Shown here in pieces: positions 17,754-26,567 of a DNA stretch of 64,000 bases (its first letter is position 1; each line of letters starts with the position of its first letter). The DNA is taken from NCBI RefSeq assembly GCF_025913575.1, contig NZ_CP109785.1, positions 1,426,001 to 1,490,000 of the forward strand. The letters are read 5' to 3'. The notes beneath the pieces were generated by a model that was not told the origin of the DNA, made no database searches, and worked only from the letters and a program-made list of their open reading frames with translations. The translations under genes were made by a program, and so were the position numbers. The stretch comes from Halocatena marina. GTDB lineage: Archaea; Halobacteriota; Halobacteria; Halobacteriales; Haloarculaceae.

Positions 17754-19148
17754 TTACTGCTTGTGGAGGTGCCACCGCTGGAACAGCATACTTACTCCGT
17801 CGTCTTCGAGACGGAACTCAACCGGGATCCGCTTTCCACCATCAGTGATGAAATGGTAGTGGTAGTCATCAGACTGTAATCGTTCGGGATAGACGTAGTA
17901 ATCAGCAGACCATCCCGGATCATCGAACGAAATGTGAAGGCCACCGCTATTCTGGGTAACACTCGCAGTTCGAACGCCGCGGTAGGAAGCGTACTCTCCG
18001 AGCAGCGGCTTTGCCTTCTGCTCTAACATATACGTTGGGACCACAGCTGATGGCGATTCATCACGGAGAATGGCGAGGACTGCTTTACCGAGGTCTGACG
18101 GTCGTTTCTCGGGCGCAGTGTTGCACAAAATGATGGTGCCGATTTCAGCGGTCGTGAGGTACCCAAACCAAGCGGTTGTCGTTCCCATCATTCCTCCGTG
18201 ATGGATGAGGGTATCATCGAGGAACGGCTCGACAGACACACCATAGCCGTAGCCTTGCTCGCGATCGTCGAGATATCTTTCGCGTGTCGAATACGGCTTG
18301 ATCATCGTTTCGATCGATTCTGCAGAGAGGATTGTGTGATCGTTGACTGTTCCCGAACCGAGAAACATCTGGAGATAGTTTGCCAGCTCTTTCACCGAGC
18401 TTATCATGCCACCCGCTGCGAACAACCGCTCATCGAATGCCAAACTGCCCTCGACAGCAGCCCCGTCCTTCTGATTGTAGGGCGTCATTCGATTCTCTGC
18501 TGATTCAAACTCCGACTGTGAGAACAACGACCGCGTCATCCCTAACGGGTCGTGAATATGTGAACGAACGTAGTCCGTGTAGGGCTGCTCGGTTACCGCT
18601 TCGATACTCTCACCGAGGAGCGTATAGCCTGTGTTGTAGTAGAAGAAGTGATCACGATCGGTCAGCCGTTCGCCGATCGATCCCTCGACATGCCGGCGAA
18701 AATCCCCAGCACTACTCAATGGAAGAGCAGTATCCTCATCGCTACGATCCGTAAGACGTGTGATGAGTGCTGAAAGGCTACCGTCGCTTGGCATCCCCGA
18801 GGAATGCGTCAACAGTTCGTGAATCGTAATCGGATCGCCATCGACGTCTTTGAGATGAGGCAGATAATCGCTGATTGGATCAGTAAGCGAGAGCCGACCA
18901 TTCTCAACTAGTTGTAGAATTGCGACGGCTGTAATCGATTTGGTGCAGGAGCCGATTCCGTACAGTGTCTCAGGGGTCGCTGATGTGTTTGTCTCACGAT
19001 CTCGTGCGCCGAATCCGTCGGTGAAGAGGAGATCTGTTTCATCGACGATCGCAATGCTCACACCGGGAACACCTTCGTCGCAAACCCAATCGCTAACAAA
19101 TGATTCGATGTCGTGGTGTAGCTCTGCTTCGAGGAGGCTAGTTGTCAC
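17754..19148 (-). CDS. Serine hydrolase, class C beta-lactamase / penicillin-binding-like family
   Basis: Protein of 464 aa from a GTG start at 19148; no in-frame ATG lies near and the sequence upstream of it is poor. The SxxK nucleophile motif is SCTK in YGIGSCTKSITA, the second motif is Y-Y-N in FFYYNTGYTLLG, and the third is HHGG in LIHHGGMMG. A C-terminal domain of about 110 residues (LLGEYASYRGVRTASVT, DDYHYHFITDGGKRIPVEFR) resembles the lipocalin-like domain added to many such esterases. No signal peptide is present. Archaea lack murein, so an esterase or D-amino-acid peptidase role is more likely than beta-lactam hydrolysis. Confidence 0.85.
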   Translation of the reverse strand: MTTSLLEAELHHDIESFVSDWVCDEGVPGVSIAIVDETDLLFTDGFGARDRETNTSATPETLYGIGSCTKSITAVAILQLVENGRLSLTDPISDYLPHLKDVDGDPITIHELLTHSSGMPSDGSLSALITRLTDRSDEDTALPLSSAGDFRRHVEGSIGERLTDRDHFFYYNTGYTLLGESIEAVTEQPYTDYVRSHIHDPLGMTRSLFSQSEFESAENRMTPYNQKDGAAVEGSLAFDERLFAAGGMISSVKELANYLQMFLGSGTVNDHTILSAESIETMIKPYSTRERYLDDREQGYGYGVSVEPFLDDTLIHHGGMMGTTTAWFGYLTTAEIGTIILCNTAPEKRPSDLGKAVLAILRDESPSAVVPTYMLEQKAKPLLGEYASYRGVRTASVTQNSGGLHISFDDPGWSADYYVYPERLQSDDYHYHFITDGGKRIPVEFRLEDDGVSMLFQRWHLHKQ

Positions 19149-20145
19149 ACTATTATGTGATAGAAACGACCTTGTAAATCCTAAGCATGGAACAAACACA
19201 ATGCTGAGGTTATCGTTTGATCTGATGGCTGGCGTTTGATGAGAGGAGAGCTTTCTGCTCGGATGCCTGTTCTGCGAGTGAACACGCAAACTTCATGTTA
19301 AAAAGAGCTCGTGGGATGATCTCGCCACTCCAATTTGGGAACTAAGAGAGACAGTGCATTGTCTCTGTCTTTCGATGGTTTCCTACTGAGTGCTTTAATC
19401 TGAATTTGGAGGTGTAATCCATGATCAGATACCGGTGGTTCAGTGTATTCGTTAGAAATCTAACTGGTGTGAATCCATCCTTGACTCTTTCCAACCCTTT
19501 CAGTCGATACGGAACAGCCCAATTCTCAGTTCAGTAAGCGTTCCGAGCTGTACTATCTCATCAGGCTACTGGATATACCAGAGTCACCCTGTGTAAGCGT
19601 AACAATAGATGCTTGAAAGACATTCTCATGTTGTGTCTGGCGATGATGAACGAATATGACGGAGTGTATATTTATCCAATACGATAGCTCTAGTTAAACT
19701 ATATTGTCTAAATCAAAATCGTCGATCCGTCTTTCGTGTATTGATTCTACCATTAATTCAGAATACTCATCGGTCGTCGTCCCAAGTCATCATAATAATC
19801 AACTCATGTTGGAAGTATATCATAATGATTCGATCCATTCGAAAGCACAAGGGTGTGGATAGCATAATCATATTGAACAAAATCAAACTAAGAAGAACGC
19901 AGAGTATCAGAAGACGTATGAGCTGCTTCAATTACGTGGGCCCATCAATCGGATCGATTAATACCACATGAATCATCGTGTTCACGTCGATCACTTGAGA
20001 AGCAGTATCCAGGGGCCAGACGACATCGATTTCTGCTAAATCGTGAGACCGATCTGTTGACGTCCGAATAGAGGCGAAGGGTCAGTTCGTAAATGAGCCA
20101 CTGAACGCAGCTATTGCAGCGCCACGCAATCGAAAGCAGACACCT
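19149..20145. other. AT-rich intergenic spacer, no gene seen
   Basis: About 1 kb between the beta-lactamase-like gene and the 3' end of the first nucleoside hydrolase gene. It is much richer in A and T than its neighbours, especially 19640-19980. Open frames here are short and low in acidic residues. No transposase, RNA or repeat was identified. Confidence 0.4.
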
Positions 20146-21084
20146 TCAGTCACGAAACAGTAGAAGATTCTCAGTAACCGTCCGTTGATACGCATCCCCA
20201 TCCACATCGAGTGCCACCTCACAGTTCGTCGGCTTTTCGTGGACATCATGCTCATCGTAAATCGTTGCGCCGTTCGAAGGACCACCCGATGTGTCGATTT
20301 CGACGTACGCTTCCTCAAATTCGAGCGCGTTGGTGACGATATCAGCTAGAACGACCGCATCACTTGCTAATCCACCATCGTGCCCGAACTTCGAGCGTAC
20401 CTCCTCGATACTGAACTCTAGAATGGCGGCCATCGTCGGGAGAGGAGCTGGCTCCTCGGCGAGTGCCAAAATGTCCTCTGTATCCACGTAAACGTGCTCT
20501 GTTACATCGAGCCCGACGATCTTCGGCCGAGCGTCTTGGACGACGCGGGCGGCAGCGACAGCATCGACGTAGAAATTAAACGATGCCTGCGGCGTTACGT
20601 TTCCCGTCGTTTTCAGTGCTCCACCCATCTGATAGATATCTCCAACCATCTCTGGGAGGTTTGGTTCTTTCGCCAACGCTAGTGCTATGTTGGTCTGTGG
20701 TCCAAGTGCAGCGATAGTCAACTCCTCCCCGTATTCGCTTGCCTGTTCAAGAATGAAGTCAACAGCATGCTGGTCGACTGGCTCCTGAGTTGGAGCAGGA
20801 AGGGTCTCACGGACAGTCTCAGGAAGTCCGTTCGGTCCATGGATGTGTTCAGCCATCACGAGTTCATCCACAAGCGGTCGGTCTGCACCCTTCACAACGG
20901 GGACGTCGGCTCGGTCGACCAGCTCAAGTAAGGACAACGTGTTCTCCGTTGCATTATCGACTGTTGTATTGCCCGCAACTGTCGTAACGCCAATGAGGTC
21001 GATATCATCGGCAGCGAGAGCAATGAACAGCGCGATAGCGTCGTCATTTCCTGGGTCTACGTCGAGTAACAGTTTCGTATTCAT
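20146..21084 (-). CDS. Nucleoside hydrolase, IUNH/Rih family (copy 1)
   Basis: Hydrolase of 312 aa that would cut the N-glycosidic bond of ribonucleosides to ribose and base. The calcium-binding signature is DVDPGNDDA (Asp8, Asp10, Asp14, Asp15). The substrate loop TVAGNTTVDNATENTLSLLEL, the IYQMGGAL segment and NFYVDAVAAA match the family. Where group I enzymes have H-D-x-x-A near the C-terminus, this protein has SDAVVLA, so the catalytic His appears replaced by Ser. It is the last gene of the transporter-catabolic series, 216 nt after its paralogue. Purine versus pyrimidine preference cannot be told. Confidence 0.88.
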   Translation of the reverse strand: MNTKLLLDVDPGNDDAIALFIALAADDIDLIGVTTVAGNTTVDNATENTLSLLELVDRADVPVVKGADRPLVDELVMAEHIHGPNGLPETVRETLPAPTQEPVDQHAVDFILEQASEYGEELTIAALGPQTNIALALAKEPNLPEMVGDIYQMGGALKTTGNVTPQASFNFYVDAVAAARVVQDARPKIVGLDVTEHVYVDTEDILALAEEPAPLPTMAAILEFSIEEVRSKFGHDGGLASDAVVLADIVTNALEFEEAYVEIDTSGGPSNGATIYDEHDVHEKPTNCEVALDVDGDAYQRTVTENLLLFRD

Positions 21085-21300
21085 GAGTTTGGCTTGTTGA
21101 TCATGTAGTGAGACAGCGATCTACTACCGACGGATCGCTGATTCAGCTCCGATCGATCTCCGTCTATTCGAAGACAGTCGGTCACCGTAGCACCGTTAAG
21201 CAAGTCATCCACTCTCGCTGTGAGATTTTTCATTCTGGAAGACGGGATGAGACAGTACTCACACTCGTGACGATAGCGTGTATCGAGTCGTTTCATAGAA

Positions 21301-22242
21301 TTACTGGCATATGAACGTCTCCAAGTTCGACACGATGGAGGCACGACAGCGCTCAACGTTCACATCGAGTGCAACAGTGCAGTTTGGAGACGTTGTACAG
21401 ACACCGTGTTCGTCGTATATCGTCGCACCGTTCGACGGTCCATTCGTCGTGTCGACTTCCACGTAGGCGTCTTCGTACGTGAGGACATCGTCGAGAAGCC
21501 CAGCCATGACCACTGCGTCGCTTGTGATGGAACCACCCTCAGCGACTGTTCCGTCCGGGCCCTGCGCTTTGTACTTGAGAATATCTGCAACGACGTCGCC
21601 GTACGCTCCCCGGTCACGGAATCGGTTTCGTGCTGTTTGCGGGAGATAGGCAGGTTCCGTCACATCGAGCCCGACAACCATTGGCCAAGCGTCTTGGACG
21701 ACGCGGGCGGCAGCGACAGCATCGACGTAGAAATTAAACGACGCCTGCGGCGTTACGTTTCCCGTCGTTTTCAGTGCCCCACCCATCTGGTATATGTCAT
21801 CAATCATATCTGGAAGCGTGGGATCGAGAGCCAGCGCCAGTGCTATGTTTGTTTGCGGTCCGACAGCAGCGATAGTCAACTCCTCCCCGTACTCACGTGC
21901 CTGTTCGAGAATGAAATCGGCGGCGTGTTGATCGATCGGTTCTGTCGATGGCTCTGGAAGTGCTTCACGGAGAGATTCGGGCATACCGCCCGGACCGTGA
22001 ACGTACTCTGCCATCACGAGGTCATCCGCAAACGGTCGGTCTGTGCCTTTCACAACGGGAATGTCAGTTCTGTCGACGAACTCCAACAAAGACAGAGCGT
22101 TCTTTGTTGTGTTCTCAAGGGTCGTATTACCCATGACAGTCGTGAGTCCGACAACGTCTACATCGTCACTTCCGAGCGCCATTAGGATAGCAAGCGCATC
22201 GTCAATGCCGGGATCGACATCCAGTAGTAGTTTTCGACTCAT
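21301..22242 (-). CDS. Nucleoside hydrolase, IUNH/Rih family (copy 2)
   Basis: Paralogue of the preceding entry, 313 aa, with DVDPGIDDA at the N-terminus, TTVMGNTTLENTTKNAL and the shared central block IYQMGGALKTTGNVTPQ. It also has SDAVVMA in place of the usual H-D-x-x-A. The C-terminal third diverges most (PAYLPQTARNRFRDRG), so the two enzymes may differ in base preference. ATG 22242 directly follows the stop codon of the uronate-dehydrogenase-like gene with no gap, which ties hydrolysis to the sugar-oxidising genes. Confidence 0.88.
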   Translation of the reverse strand: MSRKLLLDVDPGIDDALAILMALGSDDVDVVGLTTVMGNTTLENTTKNALSLLEFVDRTDIPVVKGTDRPFADDLVMAEYVHGPGGMPESLREALPEPSTEPIDQHAADFILEQAREYGEELTIAAVGPQTNIALALALDPTLPDMIDDIYQMGGALKTTGNVTPQASFNFYVDAVAAARVVQDAWPMVVGLDVTEPAYLPQTARNRFRDRGAYGDVVADILKYKAQGPDGTVAEGGSITSDAVVMAGLLDDVLTYEDAYVEVDTTNGPSNGATIYDEHGVCTTSPNCTVALDVNVERCRASIVSNLETFICQ

Positions 22243-23076
22243 TCACTGACTCTCTGGTGGAGCGTCCCACTCCTCACCGTTGTCCTGTGGGTCATACCCG
22301 ATAACGTTACGCCCGTGCTCAAAGCTGAACCAGCGACGGTCGTTGTTGCTAACACCGTAGAACACGTCAAACGAAACATCATCATCTTGCAGACAGCAAT
22401 CGACCTGATGAGCGAGGTCACGACGAGACTGCCACATCGCCTTCATTCGCGCGACTTTCAACTCATACTCCGAACTGCCACGCTCCCATTTTTCCGCATC
22501 GACGCCGTGTTCTGCGTCACCGTATGGATGATCGTACTCCTCGTGGCGAACTGAGCAGATACGGAGCGCGTAGAACTGTTCTGGATACTGGTAGTTCTCG
22601 ACGTAGTATCGACCGAGGTCTTCGCCGAACGATTTTGACGTTCCATAGTAAGAGTCAGGACGACGTGGTGACTGCTGATCGACTGTCAACTCGTAGTCCA
22701 GTTCGTACAGCTCGGGCGCGAATTCCACTTCGTACATGCCGACAACGTGGTTAGTCGACCCGAAGATGAATTTCGATACGCCAGCATCTTTTGCGGCTTC
22801 GAGCGTGTTGTACATCCCAATGATGTTGTTCTTCAAAATATCATCCCACGAGCCATCCGGCTCAGGATATCCAGCGAGATGAATAACAACATCTTGATCG
22901 TCGAAGGCCGGCCGGATACTATCGTAGTCGGACACATCTGCAACAACGGTGTCGTATTCTTGTCTGTCAGACCGGTTGAGATATGTGAATTCGTACTCCT
23001 CACGGTCTGCGAGATGATCAATGATGGCTGTTCCTACACGACCGAATGCTCCTGTCAGTAAGACATTCACAGTCAT
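22243..23076 (-). CDS. NAD-dependent epimerase/dehydrogenase, uronate-dehydrogenase-like
   Basis: Short-chain-type enzyme of 277 aa from ATG 23076. It has a Rossmann motif TGAFGRVG, catalytic Ser/Thr in GSTNHVVGMY and YxxxK in YYGTSK. The GSTNHVVGMY...RRPDSYYGTSKSFGEDL arrangement closely follows bacterial uronate dehydrogenases (SSNHTIGYY...YGVSKCFGE), which oxidise the anomeric carbon of a sugar to a lactone. In this operon, downstream of ABC import and next to two nucleoside hydrolases, it may oxidise ribose or another aldose at C1. True uronate oxidation is the alternative. Confidence 0.8.
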   Translation of the reverse strand: MTVNVLLTGAFGRVGTAIIDHLADREEYEFTYLNRSDRQEYDTVVADVSDYDSIRPAFDDQDVVIHLAGYPEPDGSWDDILKNNIIGMYNTLEAAKDAGVSKFIFGSTNHVVGMYEVEFAPELYELDYELTVDQQSPRRPDSYYGTSKSFGEDLGRYYVENYQYPEQFYALRICSVRHEEYDHPYGDAEHGVDAEKWERGSSEYELKVARMKAMWQSRRDLAHQVDCCLQDDDVSFDVFYGVSNNDRRWFSFEHGRNVIGYDPQDNGEEWDAPPESQ

Positions 23077-23151
23077 AACTTGCGGCTGTTGATTTATCGG
23101 CATCTTATAAAAGTGTTCAGGTGAGTGATGACTCGACTACGAAATTGGCCA

Positions 23152-24255
23152 CTATACCCGGAACGCTTCGAGTGCGGGTCGATCGAGTTCAACGCCATGA
23201 CCGGGACGTTGGGGGAGTTCGATCATCCCGTCTGTTGGTTCAACCGGGTACGTGAGCACATCGTCGAAGGCTTTCACATCTGAATCGCGGTAGAAATATT
23301 CGATCCAGAGGCCGTTCTCAATGGCTGCGAGCAGCTGAATATGCAGATCCCAATTGTAGTGCGGTGCAACTGGGATGTCGTGACACGCGGCCATGTCAGC
23401 GACACGCATCCACTCAGTGACACCACCAACGACGGTGACGTCTGGTTGGATGATTTCAACGGCGTTCTCGCGGAGAAGATCCGCGAATCCGTATCGGTTG
23501 AACTCCAACTCACCACCGGCAACCGCGTAGTCGAGTGACTCGTTGACCTCACGATAGAGATCGAGGCTATCGGGCATTACGGGCTCTTCGATGAAATACG
23601 GATCATACGGAGCAAACGCCTGACAAGCGCGGACAGCCTCTTGCTTGTTGGTCCATTTGCCGTTTGCGTCCATGAGGAGTGTCCGATTCGGACCGATTGC
23701 CTCGCGGGCAACGCGGACTCGCTCTACCTCTTCTTCGAGGGGTTTTCGACCGACTTTCATCTTCACGACGTCGTGCCCTCGGTCGACATACGTCTCCATC
23801 TCCTCGCGGAGTCCGTCGAGATCTTTTCCCTCGCGGTAGTACCCTCCACTAGCGTAGGCTGGAACCTCGTCGGCGTATCCGCCGAGTAGTTTATACAACG
23901 GCATCCCTGCGGCCTTTGCTTTGATGTCCCAGAGGGCAATGTCAATACACGAGATGGCCCGAACCATCACGCCTTTGCGGCCGATCTGGACAGTTCCATC
24001 GAACATCTCTCGCCAAAGACGTGACGTATCGCGGGGATCTTCGCCCTCGATCATTGGTGCGAGAACGCTTTCGACAGCCTTTGCAACGACACTTGCCCCA
24101 CCATAGCCGAGTGTGTATCCAACGCCCTCTGTGCCATCCTCTGTTCGAACGTAGACAATGGCATGATCGCGCTCTTCAACGACACGGGTCGCAAATGCGA
24201 CGGGCTCTTCTAACGGGATCGATACGGCAAAGCTCTCTATTTCTTCAATTTTCAT
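23152..24255 (-). CDS. Enolase-superfamily sugar acid dehydratase (mandelate racemase/muconate lactonizing subgroup)
   Basis: Protein of 367 aa with the full active-site set: KMK at 165-167 (Lys167 as base), metal ligands Asp196 in LLMDANGKW, Glu223 in FIEEP and Glu249 in AGGE, and the Asp272/His299 dyad (QPDV, APHYNW). This K-x-K plus H-D pattern is that of the mandelate racemase subgroup, which includes most acid-sugar dehydratases. Such an enzyme would remove water from an aldonate to give a 2-keto-3-deoxy acid. Between a sugar dehydrogenase and an FAH-family gene it fits step two of an oxidative pentose pathway. The exact sugar acid is unknown. Confidence 0.85.
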   Translation of the reverse strand: MKIEEIESFAVSIPLEEPVAFATRVVEERDHAIVYVRTEDGTEGVGYTLGYGGASVVAKAVESVLAPMIEGEDPRDTSRLWREMFDGTVQIGRKGVMVRAISCIDIALWDIKAKAAGMPLYKLLGGYADEVPAYASGGYYREGKDLDGLREEMETYVDRGHDVVKMKVGRKPLEEEVERVRVAREAIGPNRTLLMDANGKWTNKQEAVRACQAFAPYDPYFIEEPVMPDSLDLYREVNESLDYAVAGGELEFNRYGFADLLRENAVEIIQPDVTVVGGVTEWMRVADMAACHDIPVAPHYNWDLHIQLLAAIENGLWIEYFYRDSDVKAFDDVLTYPVEPTDGMIELPQRPGHGVELDRPALEAFRV

Positions 24256-24314
24256 GGGTATTTGTTGCTGATCTGCTATTCAATCACTTTGATTGCTGTT
24301 CTCATATCCGTTCG

Positions 24315-25136
24315 TCATCCAACCACGTCTGACTCGACAGCGCCAACGCGATCGATCTCGGCTCGAACACTATCTTCGGGGATAATGTGTTTTGCACCGG
24401 GCGTTCCCGTTGCTATCACGTCCCCTGGTTCGAGCGTCATGACTTTCGAGTGGAATGCGACCAGTTCGTACGGGGAGGTCATCATATTCCGGATCTGATT
24501 TTCCGCAGCGACCTCCCCATTAACGATCGTTCGAACCGAGAGATCGTCTAACGGCCCAACTTGATCGGTAGTCACAAGCGATGGACCGAAAACGAAGAAT
24601 GAATCGAAGCTTTTCGCTCTCGTCAAAAAGCGGGGATTCCGTTCTAAGATGTCCTCTGCGGTCATATCGATAACCGGGATGAATCCAGCGACAACGTGTT
24701 CTGCAGCAGACACATCGATGTCAGAGCAGGTCTGTCCAATAACCACGGCGAGCTCGGCTTCCGCTGTCACCCGATCCGTTAGGTCGCGGGGTGGAAGCCG
24801 AATTGGTCCACCGGGACCGGTTGCTGTCGTGGCGGGTTTCATGAAGCTCGCCGGTTCAGTCGGCCGATCCTCGTTCAGATCAGACGCATGGTCAGCGTAG
24901 TTCAGCCCAATCCCCCAGAGCTTCCCCGGGCGTTCAAACGGTGCAGCGAACGAGAGTTGCGCTGAAGGTATTCGACTCGCCGCCGCCTCGTCTGGCGTCG
25001 GAAGACTACCTTCGGCAGCGAGTGAAAGCGTCTCTCGAATCGTCGAAAGCGACGGGTCGACAGAGGACAACGGAACAAATCCGTCGTCGTCGCCGAGCAA
25101 CGGTCTGCCGTCAATTGTTCGTGCAAGTCGTGTCAT
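24315..25136 (-). CDS. Fumarylacetoacetate hydrolase (FAH) family enzyme, candidate 2-keto-3-deoxy-sugar-acid dehydratase
   Basis: Protein of 273 aa. The FAH core begins near residue 73 (GIGLNYADHASD, MKPATTATGPGGPI). It includes the metal-site acids in VTAEAELAVVIGQ (E-x-E pattern) and the closing segment GDVIATGTPGAKHI. An N-terminal FAH domain of about 65 residues precedes. In Haloferax xylose and arabinose breakdown, 2-keto-3-deoxypentonate dehydratase belongs to this family. The neighbouring aldonate dehydratase and dehydrogenase genes therefore suggest the same role here. Hydrolase or lyase activity on another keto acid remains possible. Confidence 0.85.
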   Translation of the reverse strand: MTRLARTIDGRPLLGDDDGFVPLSSVDPSLSTIRETLSLAAEGSLPTPDEAAASRIPSAQLSFAAPFERPGKLWGIGLNYADHASDLNEDRPTEPASFMKPATTATGPGGPIRLPPRDLTDRVTAEAELAVVIGQTCSDIDVSAAEHVVAGFIPVIDMTAEDILERNPRFLTRAKSFDSFFVFGPSLVTTDQVGPLDDLSVRTIVNGEVAAENQIRNMMTSPYELVAFHSKVMTLEPGDVIATGTPGAKHIIPEDSVRAEIDRVGAVESDVVG

Positions 25137-25144
25137 AATCTCGG

Positions 25145-25933
25145 TTATAGATTGGACGCACCCTGTCCTCCATCAACTGGAATCGCAACGCCGTTGATGA
25201 AACTCGAACACTCCGACGAGAGAAACGCGACAGCCTCACCAAGTTCCATTGGGTCACCGATACGTCCGAGCGGGTTGATCGTGCCCTTAGCATCGAGACC
25301 AGCCTCGTAGGTTTCGTACTCCCCCCGATCGACAGCGTCTTGGATTAGTTCCTGCTGTCTGGCCGTCTCGTGAGGCGCTGGGAGAACAGCGTTCGATCGT
25401 ACGTCCGGAGAGAGCTCCGTTGAAAGCGTCTTCTCGAGGCCGATAACGCTCATCCGAACGGCATTCGAAAGTACTAGCGAAGGAATTGCCTCTTTGACGC
25501 TCCGAGAAGTGATGGTAACGAGGGTCCCACCATTCTCACGGAGATGCGGGGCAGCCGCACGGACGAGACGGACGACGCTCATCACGAGGAGGTCGAATGC
25601 CTCGTACCAGTCCTCGTCGTCTGTCTCCATGAACGATCCGCTTGGTGGACCACCAGCGTTGGTCACGAGGTGATCGATCGTGCCGTACTCCTCGATCGTT
25701 CGGTCGATCAAATGTGCGATATCATCTGGATCTGTTAGATCTCCTCGAACAGCCAGAACATCACCCTCGGCGATAGATCGGATATCTGCTGTGGCTTCTT
25801 CGAGACGATCTTCAGTTCGACCGTTGATAACGACGTGTGCACCCTCGCTCGCCAGTGCTTTCGCTGACGCTTTCCCGAGACCGCTACTCGAAGCCGCGAC
25901 GACGGCTACATTTCCATCTATTTCATAGTCCAT
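25145..25933 (-). CDS. SDR family oxidoreductase without the canonical YxxxK
   Basis: Short-chain dehydrogenase-type protein of 262 aa from ATG 25933. The cofactor motif ASSSGLG (TGxxxGxG equivalent), the NAG motif in LVTNAGGPP and the C-terminal FINGVAIPVDGGQG are normal. The active-site stretch reads SRSVKEAIPSLVLSNAVR, where Y-x-x-x-K is expected; Tyr is replaced by Leu and Lys by Val, with an Arg following. I recall related SDRs with SVKxPIxxLVLSN, so this may be a subfamily trait, not decay. The stop lies 8 nt upstream of the FAH gene. It may oxidise or reduce a sugar or keto-acid intermediate. Confidence 0.8.
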   Translation of the reverse strand: MDYEIDGNVAVVAASSSGLGKASAKALASEGAHVVINGRTEDRLEEATADIRSIAEGDVLAVRGDLTDPDDIAHLIDRTIEEYGTIDHLVTNAGGPPSGSFMETDDEDWYEAFDLLVMSVVRLVRAAAPHLRENGGTLVTITSRSVKEAIPSLVLSNAVRMSVIGLEKTLSTELSPDVRSNAVLPAPHETARQQELIQDAVDRGEYETYEAGLDAKGTINPLGRIGDPMELGEAVAFLSSECSSFINGVAIPVDGGQGASNL

Positions 25934-26116
25934 TTTCGACACCGGCATATCTGAGGCCCCACGCTAAAAACTTTCGCCGAATACGCATTCGAATGTTGTT
26001 CGCTACCGCTATGTGGACACGTCGTGTTCCGTTTCGGTGCTCCGGTGACCACGCCAGAAAGCCCCGAGTGCTGATTTAGTTGCCCGTCGTGCTTTGAGCT
26101 ATTGGGGCGCAGCCGA

Positions 26117-26557
26117 CTACTCAAGGTAGGTTTTCCGATAGCTCTTCACGTACTTTCCGGGCAAGAGGTCGATAGCTTGAGCTTTATCGAGAGCACCGTC
26201 TTCTGCGTAAATGACTTCGATATCTGCCCCGAGATCGGAGATGAGCTCGCGACAAACTCCGCAGGGAGACACAACTCGAATCTCACCGTCGTCATCCGGC
26301 CCCGGATGGCGGACCGATGCAATTGCCTCGATAGTGGTCTCCCCGTTGGAGGCAGCTTTCCCAAGCGCAATGGGTTCGGCACAGACCGATGCACGGCCAA
26401 CGTTCGCTTCGATGTGAACCGCAGCGTATACGTTCCCAGATGCCGTTCGAACCGCTGAACCAACGTAGTGGCGTCCGTGGACGTAATTTTCCGTAACGAC
26501 TCGTTTAGCTTCGTCGATGAGTGCTTCGTCGTGATGCGTAAGTGTATCTCGTGTCAT
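26117..26557 (-). CDS. cdd: Cytidine deaminase
   Basis: Zinc deaminase of 146 aa. The CAE motif (Cys59, Glu61 in ASVCAEPIA) and PCGVC (Cys99, Cys102) supply the three zinc cysteines and the catalytic Glu of homotetrameric cytidine/blasticidin-S deaminases. It converts (deoxy)cytidine to (deoxy)uridine plus ammonia. The gene lies 10 nt after the permease gene and 183 nt before the SDR, so it is in the same series as the transporter and the nucleoside hydrolases. This is the strongest local evidence that nucleosides are the imported substrates. Confidence 0.9.
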   Translation of the reverse strand: MTRDTLTHHDEALIDEAKRVVTENYVHGRHYVGSAVRTASGNVYAAVHIEANVGRASVCAEPIALGKAASNGETTIEAIASVRHPGPDDDGEIRVVSPCGVCRELISDLGADIEVIYAEDGALDKAQAIDLLPGKYVKSYRKTYLE

Positions 26558-26567
26558 TTTTGTGTTT

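Noticed and set aside
19741..19971. Open frame of 76 codons in the AT-rich spacer.
   Set aside because: Ile/Arg/Lys-rich with few acidic residues, unlike haloarchaeal proteins; explained by local AT bias.
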